A stretch of DNA of 64,000 nucleotides from Oscillospiraceae bacterium (lineage in GTDB: Bacteria > Bacillota > Clostridia > Oscillospirales > Acutalibacteraceae). Position numbers and translations under genes: made by a program. The stretch is from assembly GCA_015065545.1 (NCBI GenBank), contig SVQA01000003.1, positions 141,735-205,734 on the forward strand. Direction: 5' to 3'. The notes under the pieces are model-generated. The model was not told where the DNA came from and searched no databases. It worked only from the letters and a program-made list of their open reading frames with translations. Below, one piece after another: positions 47,581-58,087 of the stretch (its first letter is position 1; each line of letters opens with the position of its first letter).

Positions 47581-48876
47581 GTGGCAGTATTGATAGCGGC
47601 AGTAACAACCGGCAGCAGTGCATACCGCTGCGGCATCAGAGGCGGAGATACGCTCAAGAGCATCAACGGTCACGAGATTGTTGATTTTTTGGATTACCGT
47701 TTTTATCAGCTCGAAAGAGATATTACTCTTGAGTATATTTCTGACGGAGAAACAAAAACCGCTTTTCTAAAAAAGGCAGAATATGAAGAAATGGGACTTG
47801 AGTTTGAAACCTATCTTATGGATAAGGAGCACTCTTGTCGCAATAAATGTATTTTCTGCTTTATTGACCAGATGCCAAAAGGAATGAGAGATACCCTTTA
47901 TTTTAAAGATGACGACAGCCGTCTCTCGTTTCTGTTCGGTAATTACATCACACTTACAAATCTTACACAGCACGAGATTGACCGCATTATCAGTATGCAT
48001 ATCAGTCCCGTGAACGTTTCTGTTCATACCACAAATCCCGAGCTTCGATGTATGATGATGAACAATCGCTTTGCAGGTGAGTCTCTCGGTATTATGAAAA
48101 AATTTGCACAGGCAGGCATTGTTCTTAATTGTCAGCTTGTTATATGTCCCGGTATTAACGACGGTGAAGAGCTTAAACGTTCCCTTACCGATTTGGGTGA
48201 AATGGGAGTTAATTCCATTGCCGTTGTGCCTGTGGGACTTACCAAACACAGAGAAGGACTTTATCCTCTCACACCCTTTACAAAAGAAACTGCAGAGCAA
48301 ACCATTGATATTGTAGAATCCTTCGCAGATAACTTTCTTAAAAAGTTTGATCGTAGAATTGCTTTTGCGGCAGACGAGCTTTATATTAAGGCAGAGCGCA
48401 GTATACCTCAGCCTGAGTATTATGAAGATTATCCTTGCCTTGAGAATGGCGTGGGACTTATAGCCCTTTTGAAAGAGGAATTTGAGTTTGCGCTGGAGGA
48501 TGCACAGGGAGATAATACTTTAGTCAGAAATAAGACTATTGCTTGCGGAGAAAGTGCCGCACCTTACCTTTCAGAGCTTTGCGAGCTTCTCAAAACAAAA
48601 TATCCTTTGGTTAACGTAAATGTCAGACCCATAATCAACTACTTTTTCGGCACAATGATTAATGTATCGGGTTTGATTGTAGGCGAGGATTTGATTTCAC
48701 AGCTTAAGGGTACAGCTTTGGGCGAAGAGATACTTATTCCAAACTGTATGCTTAAAAGCTACGAGGCTATTTTCCTTGATGATGTTACCGTACCTCAGGC
48801 AGAAAAAGAGCTGGGTGTTAAGATTACTGCTGTTGGAAACAGCGGTGAAGCTTTGCTCAATGCTCTTGTTAAATAA
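47581..48876 (+). CDS. DUF512/PDZ putative radical SAM protein
   Basis: PDZ-like TTGSSAYRCGIRGGDTLKSINGHEIVDFLDYRF; HSCRNKCIFCFIDQMPKGMRDTLYFKDDDSRLSFLFGNYITLTNL. GTG at 47581 after ggaggt. Confidence 0.92.
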   Translation: MAVLIAAVTTGSSAYRCGIRGGDTLKSINGHEIVDFLDYRFYQLERDITLEYISDGETKTAFLKKAEYEEMGLEFETYLMDKEHSCRNKCIFCFIDQMPKGMRDTLYFKDDDSRLSFLFGNYITLTNLTQHEIDRIISMHISPVNVSVHTTNPELRCMMMNNRFAGESLGIMKKFAQAGIVLNCQLVICPGINDGEELKRSLTDLGEMGVNSIAVVPVGLTKHREGLYPLTPFTKETAEQTIDIVESFADNFLKKFDRRIAFAADELYIKAERSIPQPEYYEDYPCLENGVGLIALLKEEFEFALEDAQGDNTLVRNKTIACGESAAPYLSELCELLKTKYPLVNVNVRPIINYFFGTMINVSGLIVGEDLISQLKGTALGEEILIPNCMLKSYEAIFLDDVTVPQAEKELGVKITAVGNSGEALLNALVK

Positions 48877-48912
48877 TTATAGTTATTTCCTCCACAGAAA
48901 GGAGTGTAGAAT

Positions 48913-50238
48913 ATGGCTAAACCCGTAATTGCCATTGTAGGCAGACCCAATGTTGGTAAATCCACACTTTTTAATAAGCTCACAGGCAGTAGAATTTCTA
49001 TTGTAGATGATACTCCCGGTGTTACCCGAGACAGAATATACGGCGAGGTTGAGTGGCTGGGAAGGCACGCAACAATTATTGACACAGGCGGTATTGAGCC
49101 TTATTCGGACGATATTATTCTTTCACAGATGCGCCGTCAGGCACAGCTTGCTATAGAAACCGCAGATGTTACAATTCTTGTAACAGATGTTCGTACAGGT
49201 ATGGTGGCAACCGACGCAGAGGTTGCACAGATGCTTCAGAAAAGCGGTAAACCTGTTGTGCTTTGTGTTAATAAATGCGACCGTATCGGTGAGCCTGACC
49301 CCGATTTTTACGAATTCTATAATTTAGGTCTTGGTGAGCCCATTCAGGTTTCCTCAGTACACGGACATGGTACAGGCGACCTTCTGGATGCGGCATTTGC
49401 ACTAATTCCTGAAAGTGAAGATACAGACGAGGAGTCAGAGATTATCTCTGTTGCGGTAATCGGCAAGCCAAATGTAGGCAAATCCTCTCTTATCAATAGA
49501 GTTACAGGTGAAGAACGCAGTATTGTTTCCAATATTGCAGGCACAACCCGTGATAGCATTGACAGCCGTGTTAAAAATTCTCACGGTGAGTTTATTTTTA
49601 TCGATACGGCAGGTATCCGCCGCAAAAATAAGGTGGACAACGCTATCGAAAAATACAGCATAATTCGTGCGAAAATGGCTATTGAGCGTTGTGATGTGTG
49701 TGTTATTATGATTGATGCACAGGAAGGTCCCACAGAGCAGGATACCAAAATCGCAGGTATGGCTCATGAGGCGGGTAAGGGCTGTATTATATGCGTTAAT
49801 AAATGGGATGCTATCGAAAAAGATGATAAAACAATGAACGAATTTAGGAAACAGCTTGATTTGAATTTTGGCTTTATGTCTTATGCTCCCACACTTTTTA
49901 TCTCTGCAAAAACAGGTCAGCGTATTGACAGACTTTTTGAGCTTATAACATACGTTGCCAACACAAACGCAATGCGTATCAAGACAGGTGTTCTCAACGA
50001 GCTTCTTGCTGAGGCAACCGTTCGTGTTCAGCCTCCTTCGGATAAGGGCAGACGACTCAAAATTTACTATGTCACTCAGCCCAGCACCAAGCCTCCTACA
50101 TTCGTTTTCTTCTGTAACGATACAGAGCTTTTCCATTTTTCCTACCAGCGTTATCTTGAAAACAGAATCAGAGAGAGCTTTGGACTTGAAGGTACTCCTG
50201 TGCGTATTGTTGTAAGAGAGAGAGGAGAAAAAGTATAA
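48913..50238 (+). CDS. der: Ribosome biogenesis GTPase Der (EngA)
   Basis: Two GTPase domains: VGRPNVGKSTLFNKLTG and IGKPNVGKSSLINRVTGEERSIVSNIAGTTRDSID; C-terminal KH-like region. Confidence 0.97.
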   Translation: MAKPVIAIVGRPNVGKSTLFNKLTGSRISIVDDTPGVTRDRIYGEVEWLGRHATIIDTGGIEPYSDDIILSQMRRQAQLAIETADVTILVTDVRTGMVATDAEVAQMLQKSGKPVVLCVNKCDRIGEPDPDFYEFYNLGLGEPIQVSSVHGHGTGDLLDAAFALIPESEDTDEESEIISVAVIGKPNVGKSSLINRVTGEERSIVSNIAGTTRDSIDSRVKNSHGEFIFIDTAGIRRKNKVDNAIEKYSIIRAKMAIERCDVCVIMIDAQEGPTEQDTKIAGMAHEAGKGCIICVNKWDAIEKDDKTMNEFRKQLDLNFGFMSYAPTLFISAKTGQRIDRLFELITYVANTNAMRIKTGVLNELLAEATVRVQPPSDKGRRLKIYYVTQPSTKPPTFVFFCNDTELFHFSYQRYLENRIRESFGLEGTPVRIVVRERGEKV

Positions 50239-50975
50239 TGGAGTTTTTATCATTATATTGGTGGCGAATTCTCGCATCAGTTGTTATTGCTTATCTTATC
50301 GGTAGTTTTAGCTTTGCAGTTATCTTTTCCAAGCACTCTAAAGAGGGTAAGGATGTACGCGAGATGGGTTCGGGTAACGCAGGCTTTACCAATGTTCTCC
50401 GTACCGTTGGTGCTGTTCCTGCGACACTTACATTCATTTTCGATTGCCTTAAAGGTATATTAGCTGTTCATCTTGCAGTATTAGTTGTAAATCTTCCTTT
50501 TGATAATGAAGGAATAAAGCTTTTGACCGAAACTGCACAGGTTGAATATCTTTCTTATGTTAAACACATTGCCGGAGTTTTTGTTGTTATTGGCCATTGC
50601 TTCCCTGTGTTCTTTGGGTTCAGAGGTGGCAAGGGTGTAACCACAACAGGCGGTGTTCTGGGTGTGCTTGACTGGAGAGTACTGCTGATTTGTATGACGC
50701 TTTGGCTTATAATCTTCCTTTTTGCAAGGATTATTTCCGTAGCTTCAATGTCTGCCATTGTTTTGGTAGTAATATTTAATTTCCTTATAAAATATTTCTT
50801 TGAGTATAAGTCTTCTCTTGAAACAGCGTCACCTCATTCATTGACCTATGTGTTGGTTACAACAGGTGCTCTTCTGTTTATTGCACTGCTTTCTCTTTTT
50901 ATGCATCGTGCTAACATCGGCAGAATTATCCGTGGCGAAGAGAAGAAGATTACTGTTAAAAAGAAATCTGCATAA
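50238..50975 (+). CDS. plsY: Acyl-phosphate glycerol-3-phosphate acyltransferase
   Basis: IGSFSFAVIFSKHSKEGKDVREMGSGNAGFTNVLRTVG, GHCFPVFFGFRGGKGVTTTGG. Confidence 0.95.
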   Translation: MEFLSLYWWRILASVVIAYLIGSFSFAVIFSKHSKEGKDVREMGSGNAGFTNVLRTVGAVPATLTFIFDCLKGILAVHLAVLVVNLPFDNEGIKLLTETAQVEYLSYVKHIAGVFVVIGHCFPVFFGFRGGKGVTTTGGVLGVLDWRVLLICMTLWLIIFLFARIISVASMSAIVLVVIFNFLIKYFFEYKSSLETASPHSLTYVLVTTGALLFIALLSLFMHRANIGRIIRGEEKKITVKKKSA

Positions 50976-50995
50976 TTTAATTAAGTTAACATTTA

Positions 50996-51030
50996 TACGC
51001 CTTTCTTTTATTAAGAAGGGCGTATGTTTT
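50996..51030 (+). terminator. Rho-independent terminator
   Basis: tacgcctttcttttattaagaagggcgtatgttttttg. Confidence 0.85.
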
Positions 51031-51104
51031 TTGTAGAAATCCTTGACTTTAACATCAAAAAGCCTTAAAATTTATGTATAGTAATTTTAAAGGAGAAATG
51101 AAAA

Positions 51105-51449
51105 ATGGATTGCATTTTTTGTAAAATAGTAAGCGAAGATATTCCAAGTACAAAGGTCTATGAGGACGATAGAATTTTAGCGTTTGAGGATATTAATCCT
51201 TGTGCACCGGTGCACACAGTTATCATCCCCAAGGAGCATATTCTTTCTTGTGCAGATGATATTACCGAGGATAACGCAGAGATTATTGCATATATCTTCA
51301 CAAAAATTCCCGAGATTGCAAAGCTTAAGGGTCTTACAAATGGCTACAGAATAATCAATAACTGCGGAGAAGATGGTGCACAGACTGTAAAGCACATTCA
51401 TTTTCATCTTATCGGCGGTGTAAAACTCACCGAGAAACTCAATGGTTGA
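51105..51449 (+). CDS. HIT family protein
   Basis: CIFCKIVSEDIPSTKVYEDDRILAFEDINPCAPVHTVIIPKEH...HIHFHLIGG. Confidence 0.95.
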   Translation: MDCIFCKIVSEDIPSTKVYEDDRILAFEDINPCAPVHTVIIPKEHILSCADDITEDNAEIIAYIFTKIPEIAKLKGLTNGYRIINNCGEDGAQTVKHIHFHLIGGVKLTEKLNG

Positions 51450-51470
51450 TTTTAAGCAGGAGATATTACT

Positions 51471-52010
51471 ATGAGCAATACATATAAAATGACAATTGCA
51501 GGTTGCGAGAGAGAGCTTGAGATGTTCTCTGTCAGTGATAATCTTGATATTGCAGCATTTATACTCTTTAATGATGTTGAAATTACCGAGAAGAGTGCAG
51601 AGGCACTTTTGAAAATCTGCCCTGAGCACGATGTTGTACTCACAGCAGAAGCAAAGTCTATTCCTCTTGCTTATGAGTTTGCTCGTCAGGGTTGCGGTAA
51701 ATATGTTGTGGCAAGAAAAGGTATCAAGGTTTATATGCGAAATCCCGTAAGTGTTACTGTTAAATCCATTACAACAGCAAATGAACAGACACTTCATTTG
51801 GGAGAAACCGAGGTGAACGAAATCAAAGGTAAGCGAGTTCTTATTCTTGATGACGTTATCTCCACAGGCGAAAGCCTCAAGGCTATGGAACAGCTTGCAG
51901 AGGCTGCAGGCGGTAATGTTGTAGGTAAAGCTGCAGTGCTTGCCGAAGGCGATGCCGCAGACAGAGATGATATAATTTTTCTTGAAAAACTTCCGCTTTT
52001 CTTTAAGTAA
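51471..52010 (+). CDS. Adenine phosphoribosyltransferase-like protein
   Basis: RVLILDDVISTGESLKAMEQLAEAAGGNVVG PRPP-binding motif; VVLTAEAKSIPLAYEFARQ. Confidence 0.85.
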   Translation: MSNTYKMTIAGCERELEMFSVSDNLDIAAFILFNDVEITEKSAEALLKICPEHDVVLTAEAKSIPLAYEFARQGCGKYVVARKGIKVYMRNPVSVTVKSITTANEQTLHLGETEVNEIKGKRVLILDDVISTGESLKAMEQLAEAAGGNVVGKAAVLAEGDAADRDDIIFLEKLPLFFK

Positions 52011-52031
52011 TAAAAATAAGGACTGATTAAT

Positions 52032-54197
52032 ATGAAACGGCTGTTAGGACTACTCGGACTCACTTGTCTTTTGGTACTGACAGCCTGTTTTTATTTAGGA
52101 GAAACCGCTGCAATAATCTTTGGTTTCGGCGCACTCTTTCTGTTTGCTGTTTCAATGTTTTTCCCTTTTGCAAGGAAGGAGGGTACATATCCTGTTGCTT
52201 TTATTACCGCTGTTATAACTGTCTGTATCTTTTTAGGCTATACCCATTTCTTTGTAACACCCATAAAGGTATATGATGGTAAAAAGGCAGAAATAGTGGC
52301 AACTCAGGAGGATGCGTATTTTCAGAATGGTTACTATAACTATGTCCTGAAGGTTAATGAAATAAATGGGGAAGATGTTAATTTCAGACTACTTCTTCTC
52401 AGTAAATCTCCTTACATAACCGAGTATGGTGACGAATTACGCTTTACAAGCGAGGTTTCTTTTAAAGAAAATAAATCCTTCTGGGCAAGAAGAATTTTTC
52501 TCCAGTCTTATATTTTCGAAGAAAATGCAGTTGAGATAACAAAGCCCTACACAAGACCCTTTATGTATTATTTTAAAAATATAAATAATAAGTTTTCTAC
52601 TGCTTTGTATCTTGAGATGGGTTACGAGGAAGCTTCCTTTTCTTCTGCGGTATTGCTCGGAAATAAACATGCCTTGTCCATACAAATGAGAGAGCTTTTG
52701 AGGAACTCCGGACTTTCTCATATAGCGGTTGTTTCAGGTTTGCATCTGTCAATTATTGCGGCTATGGTTGGCAAGCTCTTTGATAAGCTATTTAAAAATA
52801 CAATAATCGGTGGCTGTTTTACTACCGTTTCAATAATTTCTTTTGCTCTTTTGTGCGGCTTTGGTGTTCCTGTGATTCGAGCAAGCGTGATGCTGATCAT
52901 CTTTAATATTGGCAAAATGATAGGTAGACGTAGTGATTCGATAAATTCAATAGGTGCGGCGGCACTTATACTAACAGTGGCAAATCCCTATTGCGTTGGT
53001 GATGTGGGACTGCTTTTGTCTTTTTCGGCAACGTTGGGCATAGTGTTCTGGAGTGATAAGCTTTCAAGACCTGTTATCAATAAGCTGTCACCGTTACCCT
53101 TCTTCAGAGTCGGTTGTGTTAATAAAATTATGAAAGCGGTCGTCAACACTATATTTATGAGCTTATCTGCAACTATATGGACTCTTCCAATAACTATTCT
53201 TGTGTTCGGTGGGGTTTCAACAGTTTCCCTTATTGCCAATTTACTCATTGTTCCGTTTATGTGGATTGTTTTAATTACTGTAGCTTTTTGCATATGGACT
53301 CATTATGTTGAATTTTTATCAGTAATGTGTGATTGGCTTTGCGGTTTTGTATCTCTCTTTTATGATTACCTTATATTTATCTGCAAAGGTGTTACATCTT
53401 TCCCGAATTCTTATGTTTATACAGACAAACCGTATTTTTATATCTGGCTTGGTGTGAGTTTCCTGATAGCAGGTGCGGCAATTCTTCTAAAAAAGAGAAG
53501 CGTAAATATTTTTGCTGTATTGCTTTCGGCACTCATTTTATTTACCGGTGCACTGAATTATAATTTTGCAAGAGAAAGAACTCTTACATTACATATTCTT
53601 GAAGCAGGAAACGGTATGTCTGTACTTCTTGAGAGTAGCGATGGCTATGCGGTACTCAGAGCATCAGGCTCTAATTTAAAAACATACATTGTAGAAAATA
53701 AGATTGATACAATGCATAACCTTACTAATTCTGTGTATATAGATGTTCCTGGTAGAAACTCAGAGGTTTTCTATACTAATATTGTAAATCAGTTTGACTA
53801 TGACAGAGTTTTAAGGTATGATAATATAGTATCAGAAATGAATGAGAATGAAGAAAATATAACATACTTTGGCGGTTCACATTCTCTTGATTTGTGGTCA
53901 AAGGCTAAGGTTTCTCTTAATGGTGTTCAGGATAATGTATTTGAGTACATAAAGGCAGGGGACACTACCTTGCTGATAGCGCCCCGTGATTCCGATTGCA
54001 GTAAGCTTTCTGCTGAATATTTGGTTGCGGATATAATCATCACCGATGGTATACCTTACAGCTACGAATTGCTTGAATGTGATAGGCTTTATATAGTTGG
54101 TGAATCTTACACCGCACAGGTAGCGCAGGAGAAGCTTTTATCTGTTTGCGAAAATATAGTCAGAGTTAAAGAGTGTTCTTTTGATATAGATATTTAA
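52032..54197 (+). CDS. comEC: ComEC/Rec2-family competence protein with degenerate C-terminal domain
   Basis: LLRNSGLSHIAVVSGLHLSIIAAMVG, many TMs; C-terminal LHILEAGNGMSVLLESSDGYAVLRASG in the metallo-beta-lactamase position. Confidence 0.88.
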   Translation: MKRLLGLLGLTCLLVLTACFYLGETAAIIFGFGALFLFAVSMFFPFARKEGTYPVAFITAVITVCIFLGYTHFFVTPIKVYDGKKAEIVATQEDAYFQNGYYNYVLKVNEINGEDVNFRLLLLSKSPYITEYGDELRFTSEVSFKENKSFWARRIFLQSYIFEENAVEITKPYTRPFMYYFKNINNKFSTALYLEMGYEEASFSSAVLLGNKHALSIQMRELLRNSGLSHIAVVSGLHLSIIAAMVGKLFDKLFKNTIIGGCFTTVSIISFALLCGFGVPVIRASVMLIIFNIGKMIGRRSDSINSIGAAALILTVANPYCVGDVGLLLSFSATLGIVFWSDKLSRPVINKLSPLPFFRVGCVNKIMKAVVNTIFMSLSATIWTLPITILVFGGVSTVSLIANLLIVPFMWIVLITVAFCIWTHYVEFLSVMCDWLCGFVSLFYDYLIFICKGVTSFPNSYVYTDKPYFYIWLGVSFLIAGAAILLKKRSVNIFAVLLSALILFTGALNYNFARERTLTLHILEAGNGMSVLLESSDGYAVLRASGSNLKTYIVENKIDTMHNLTNSVYIDVPGRNSEVFYTNIVNQFDYDRVLRYDNIVSEMNENEENITYFGGSHSLDLWSKAKVSLNGVQDNVFEYIKAGDTTLLIAPRDSDCSKLSAEYLVADIIITDGIPYSYELLECDRLYIVGESYTAQVAQEKLLSVCENIVRVKECSFDIDI

Positions 54198-54213
54198 TTT
54201 ATGGAGTAAATTT

Positions 54214-55308
54214 ATGGCTTTCATGGATGAAAAAACTTTTAAAAAGCATATTTCTTCAAAAAAATTCAATAATATTTATGTTATCTTCGGTGATGAGAAA
54301 TACCTTGTAAAGTTTTATACAAAGGAGCTTACAACTGCTGTTGCGGGTAAGGAGTCTTCTGATTTTGCTTTTCATCAATTTTCCTCGTCTGCAAGCTTGC
54401 AAGAGATTGCAGATTCGGTTGGTACAGTGCCCTTTATGGCAGAGTATAACTGTGTGCTTATTAAGGATTTTGATGTAAACAAGCTTACAGATAATGAGTA
54501 TAAATCTTTGCAGGAAATTCTTAAAGCTGTACCGATTTCTACGGTTTTAATCTTCTCGTATCCTACAGACACTACCACAGGTGCCAAAAAAGGTGACGAT
54601 AAAGAGGATTCCGAAAAAAAGAAAAACCGCTTCAAGTCTTTCTGCACATCAGTTGATAAGCTGGGTATGGGTGCTGTTGCCGAAATCAATATGCGTACTG
54701 CCACATCCCTTGAGCATCAGCTTGTAAAATGGGCAGATAAAATGGGAAAGAAACTTTCTCTTCCCATTGCCTCCAAGATTATCTACTACTGCTCAACAGA
54801 CCTTTCTGTTCTTAAAATGGAGCTGGAGAAGATTTGTGCTTTTGCCGCTGAAGAAGATGAAATCACTATGGATATGGTAGAAGCAACCGTAATAAAAAAA
54901 CTTGAGGCTAAAGTTTACGATATGGTTGACAGTGTTATTTACGGCAATGCCAACAAAGCTTATACTGAACTTCATCAGCTTTTTGCACTCCGAGAAGACC
55001 CGAGAGGCATTGTAAGGCTCTTAGGTCAAGCTTTCGTGGATTTATACAGAGCAAGGGTCACGGTTGAGTCTGGCGGAATACTGAAAGAAACCGCTGAGTT
55101 TTTTAAATACGGAAAAAGGGATTGGGTGATTACAAAAGCTCCCCAGAAATCCTCCAAGCTTAGTACAAATGCTCTTCGCGAAAGTCTTTCTGCCATCACA
55201 GACTTAACAGCAAAGATGAACTCTGTTGCTTTAAACGAAGAAGCTGCTGTAGAAAAGCTGGTTGCTGACCTTTTGCTTATTGCTGTAAAGGAGCGGGATT
55301 ATGCTTAA
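54214..55308 (+). CDS. holA: DNA polymerase III subunit delta
   Basis: VIFGDEKYLVKFYTKELTTAV...VPFMAEYNCVLIKDF...AVEKLVADLLL; position after comEC is typical. Confidence 0.9.
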   Translation: MAFMDEKTFKKHISSKKFNNIYVIFGDEKYLVKFYTKELTTAVAGKESSDFAFHQFSSSASLQEIADSVGTVPFMAEYNCVLIKDFDVNKLTDNEYKSLQEILKAVPISTVLIFSYPTDTTTGAKKGDDKEDSEKKKNRFKSFCTSVDKLGMGAVAEINMRTATSLEHQLVKWADKMGKKLSLPIASKIIYYCSTDLSVLKMELEKICAFAAEEDEITMDMVEATVIKKLEAKVYDMVDSVIYGNANKAYTELHQLFALREDPRGIVRLLGQAFVDLYRARVTVESGGILKETAEFFKYGKRDWVITKAPQKSSKLSTNALRESLSAITDLTAKMNSVALNEEAAVEKLVADLLLIAVKERDYA

Positions 55309-55888
55309 AATAAAAGAGGCAATAATCGTAGAGGGTAAGTACGATAAACAGCGACTTTCTGAGTTTATTGACGCTCCGATTATCACAACATCAGGTTTTC
55401 GGGTGTTTAAGGATAAAGAAAAACAAAAGCTTATAAGAAAGCTTGCAGAGCAAAGAGGCTTGCTCGTTATGACCGACAGTGACTCGGCAGGCTTGGTTAT
55501 TAGGAATTTTCTAAAAGGAATAGTTCCTTCTGATAAAATAAAGAATTGTTACATACCTTGTGTTGAGGGTAAAGAAAAGCGAAAAGCCTCTCCTTCAAAA
55601 GAAGGTTTGCTGGGTGTTGAGGGTCTTAGCCACGATGTTATTAAGTCGGCTCTAATCCGAGCAGGTATTGATGTGGGCGAGGGTGCTTTGAATTCTAAAG
55701 CAAGAGAGATTACAAAGAGCGATTTTTTTGATATGGGTCTTTCGGGCAGAGAAAATTCATCAGCTCTTCGCAAAAAGCTTATGGAATCTTTGGAATTACC
55801 TGCATATCTATCTGCTAATGCACTTTTAGATGTATTAAATTCTTTATATTCCAAGCAAGAAATACTTGACAAGCTCAATACATTGTAA
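55301..55888 (+). CDS. rnmV: TOPRIM/DUF4093 ribonuclease M5-like protein
   Basis: KIKEAIIVEGKYDKQRLSEFIDAPIITTSGFRVFKDKEKQKLIRKLAEQRGLLVMTDSDSAGLVIRNFLKG. Confidence 0.88.
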   Translation: MLKIKEAIIVEGKYDKQRLSEFIDAPIITTSGFRVFKDKEKQKLIRKLAEQRGLLVMTDSDSAGLVIRNFLKGIVPSDKIKNCYIPCVEGKEKRKASPSKEGLLGVEGLSHDVIKSALIRAGIDVGEGALNSKAREITKSDFFDMGLSGRENSSALRKKLMESLELPAYLSANALLDVLNSLYSKQEILDKLNTL

Positions 55889-55956
55889 TATAATTAAATC
55901 AATAAAAATAGTAATCATTACTGTTTTATAAATAATTTTATATATGAGGTGTTTTT

Positions 55957-56490
55957 ATGAATCTTAAAGGTACAAAAACAGAAGCTAACCTGATGGCTGC
56001 TTTTGCTGGCGAATCTCAGGCAAGAAACAAGTACACATACTTTGCATCCAAGGCTCGTAAAGAGGGCTACGTTCAGATTGCAAAGCTTTTTGAGGAAACT
56101 GCTGCTAATGAGATGGAGCACGCAAAGCTTTGGTTCAAGCATCTTGGCGGTATCGGTACAACAGCACAGAACCTTTCTGATGCTGCAGACGGCGAGAACT
56201 ACGAGTGGACAGATATGTATGCAACATTTGCAAAAGAGGCAAGAGAAGAGGGCTTTGATGCAATTGCTGATCAGTTTGAAGGCGTTGCTAAAATCGAGAA
56301 GGCACACGAAGAGCGTTATAGAAAACTTCTTGCTAATGTAACAAACGGCGAAGTATTCAAGAAGGGCTCTATCGTTATTTGGGAGTGCGCTAATTGCGGT
56401 CACGTTGTTATCGGCACAGAAGCTCCTGAGCTTTGCCCTGTATGCTTCCATCCCCAGGCATACTTCAAGATTAAGGCAGAAAACTATTAA
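55957..56490 (+). CDS. Rubrerythrin
   Basis: [53 protein letters not shown]-terminal rubredoxin-like [29 protein letters not shown]. Confidence 0.96.
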   Translation: MNLKGTKTEANLMAAFAGESQARNKYTYFASKARKEGYVQIAKLFEETAANEMEHAKLWFKHLGGIGTTAQNLSDAADGENYEWTDMYATFAKEAREEGFDAIADQFEGVAKIEKAHEERYRKLLANVTNGEVFKKGSIVIWECANCGHVVIGTEAPELCPVCFHPQAYFKIKAENY

Positions 56491-56506
56491 TATATCGGAT
56501 AATATT

Positions 56507-56540
56507 TTAAAGGCTCATTTTCGAATGAGCCTTTTTATCT
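56507..56540 (+). terminator. Rho-independent terminator
   Basis: aaaggctcattttcgaatgagcctttttatcttt. Confidence 0.9.
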
Positions 56541-56642
56541 TTCTTAACTGAAGATAAACTTTCTTATATAGCCTAAATGTAATCAAAAACCGATTGTGAA
56601 GATAATAAAATAGTGATATAATATCTTAAAGGAGCGAATACT

Positions 56643-57074
56643 ATGAGAAAATTAAGGAAAATTTTCATAATGCTTTTAATTTCACTTTGTACTTTTGGGC
56701 TAACTGCTTGTCACAGCGAGGTTGATAATATGAATTCTGACAATACCACAACCGCCGATATTCTCGGCTATGAGCAGATAAATGCAGAGAAGGCTAAAGA
56801 GATTATGGATAGCGGTGTAGAGCATATCATCATTGATGCCAGAACTGACGAAGAATTTTCAGAGGGTCATATCGAGGGTGCAATTCTTATCCCCGAATAC
56901 GAAATTGCAGTTCGAGCCGAGCAAGAGTTACCCGACAAAGACGCCTTGATTTTGGTTTACTGCAGAAGCGGCAGACGAAGCAAAATTGCCTCTGAGGAAC
57001 TGGTTAACTTAGGATATACCAATGTAAAAGAGTTTGGCGGTATCATCGACTGGCACTACGAAATCGTAAAATAA
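56643..57074 (+). CDS. Rhodanese-like domain lipoprotein
   Basis: Lipobox FGLTACHSE; IDARTDEEFSEGHIEGAILIPEYEI...VYCRSGRRSKIASEELVNLGYTNVKEFGGIIDW. Confidence 0.92.
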   Translation: MRKLRKIFIMLLISLCTFGLTACHSEVDNMNSDNTTTADILGYEQINAEKAKEIMDSGVEHIIIDARTDEEFSEGHIEGAILIPEYEIAVRAEQELPDKDALILVYCRSGRRSKIASEELVNLGYTNVKEFGGIIDWHYEIVK

Positions 57075-57102
57075 AACTCGCAAATGGAGAAAGGATATTA
57101 CT

Positions 57103-57633
57103 ATGAATTTCAGAGAAATTGCAGAAAACAGGCAGTCTTGCCGAGCATATAACAACGTGCGAGAGGTTGAAAGTGAAAAGCTACAGGCTGTTTTAGAGTC
57201 AGCAAGGTTGTCACCCTCTGCTTGTAACGGTCAGCCTTATCACATCACAGTCTGCAAAGGCGATAGTGCAAAGAAGGTTGCAAAAGCGACTCAGGGTATG
57301 GGTATGAATAAGTTTGCAAGCGATGCACCTGTTATGCTTGTGATCTCCGAGATGCCCTATGTAAAATCCGCAGCAGTGGGTGCCAAAATCAAGCACAACG
57401 ATTATCGTTCTATCGACATCGGAATCCTTTCTGCTTATATCACAGCAGAGGCTGCTGCACAGGGACTTTCAACTTGTATCCTCGGATGGCTTGACGATGA
57501 GAAAATCCGTAGTATTTGCAATCTTGAGGGTGCAGTGCGACTTGTAATCACCCTCGGATATGCCAAAGAAGGTGACAAGCTCAGAAGTAAAAAACGCAAG
57601 GATATAGATGAGCTTGTAAGTTTTATTGAGTAA
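57103..57633 (+). CDS. Nitroreductase family protein
   Basis: ENRQSCRAYNNVREVESEKLQAVLESARLSPSACNGQPYHITVC...GLSTCILGWLDDEKI...LVITLGYAKEGDK. Confidence 0.92.
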   Translation: MNFREIAENRQSCRAYNNVREVESEKLQAVLESARLSPSACNGQPYHITVCKGDSAKKVAKATQGMGMNKFASDAPVMLVISEMPYVKSAAVGAKIKHNDYRSIDIGILSAYITAEAAAQGLSTCILGWLDDEKIRSICNLEGAVRLVITLGYAKEGDKLRSKKRKDIDELVSFIE

Positions 57634-57645
57634 GGTGTGAGCAAA

Positions 57646-58011
57646 ATGGATAAATATAAAAATGAAGTGGTGGAACGTTTCGGCACCACTGACGCATACA
57701 AGGAGTATGAGAGCAGAACTTTGGGTTACACCAAAGCGGACTTTCAAAATACCACAGAGGATTTGGATTTAGTCCTTGGAAAGTTTGCCGAGTGTAAAGC
57801 ACAGGGCAACACCCCCGATTCTGCTCAGGCTCAAGCGATAGTTATGGAACTAAAGGATTTCATTACACAGAACTTTTATACTTGCACCGATGAAATCCTC
57901 AAAGGCTTAGGTGCTATGTATGCAGCTGATGTAAGATTTAAAAATAACATCGATAAACACGGCTCTGGTAGTGCCGAATTTATTAGTAAGGCAATTGAGA
58001 TTTATATATAA
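57646..58011 (+). CDS. Stand-alone TipAS-type domain protein
   Basis: YKNEVVERFGTTDAYKEYESRTLGYTKADFQ...LKDFITQNFYTCTDEILKGLGAMYAADVRFKNNIDKHG. Confidence 0.8.
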   Translation: MDKYKNEVVERFGTTDAYKEYESRTLGYTKADFQNTTEDLDLVLGKFAECKAQGNTPDSAQAQAIVMELKDFITQNFYTCTDEILKGLGAMYAADVRFKNNIDKHGSGSAEFISKAIEIYI

Positions 58012-58087
58012 TATGAAAAGACCTATAATATTAAAATAAGTAATTTGCAATGGTATCATTTAATTATACGAAGGGTTGCGTGCTTTA

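Noticed and set aside
49435-50277. 280-aa minus-strand ORF
   Set aside because: Antisense to der, which is strongly conserved.
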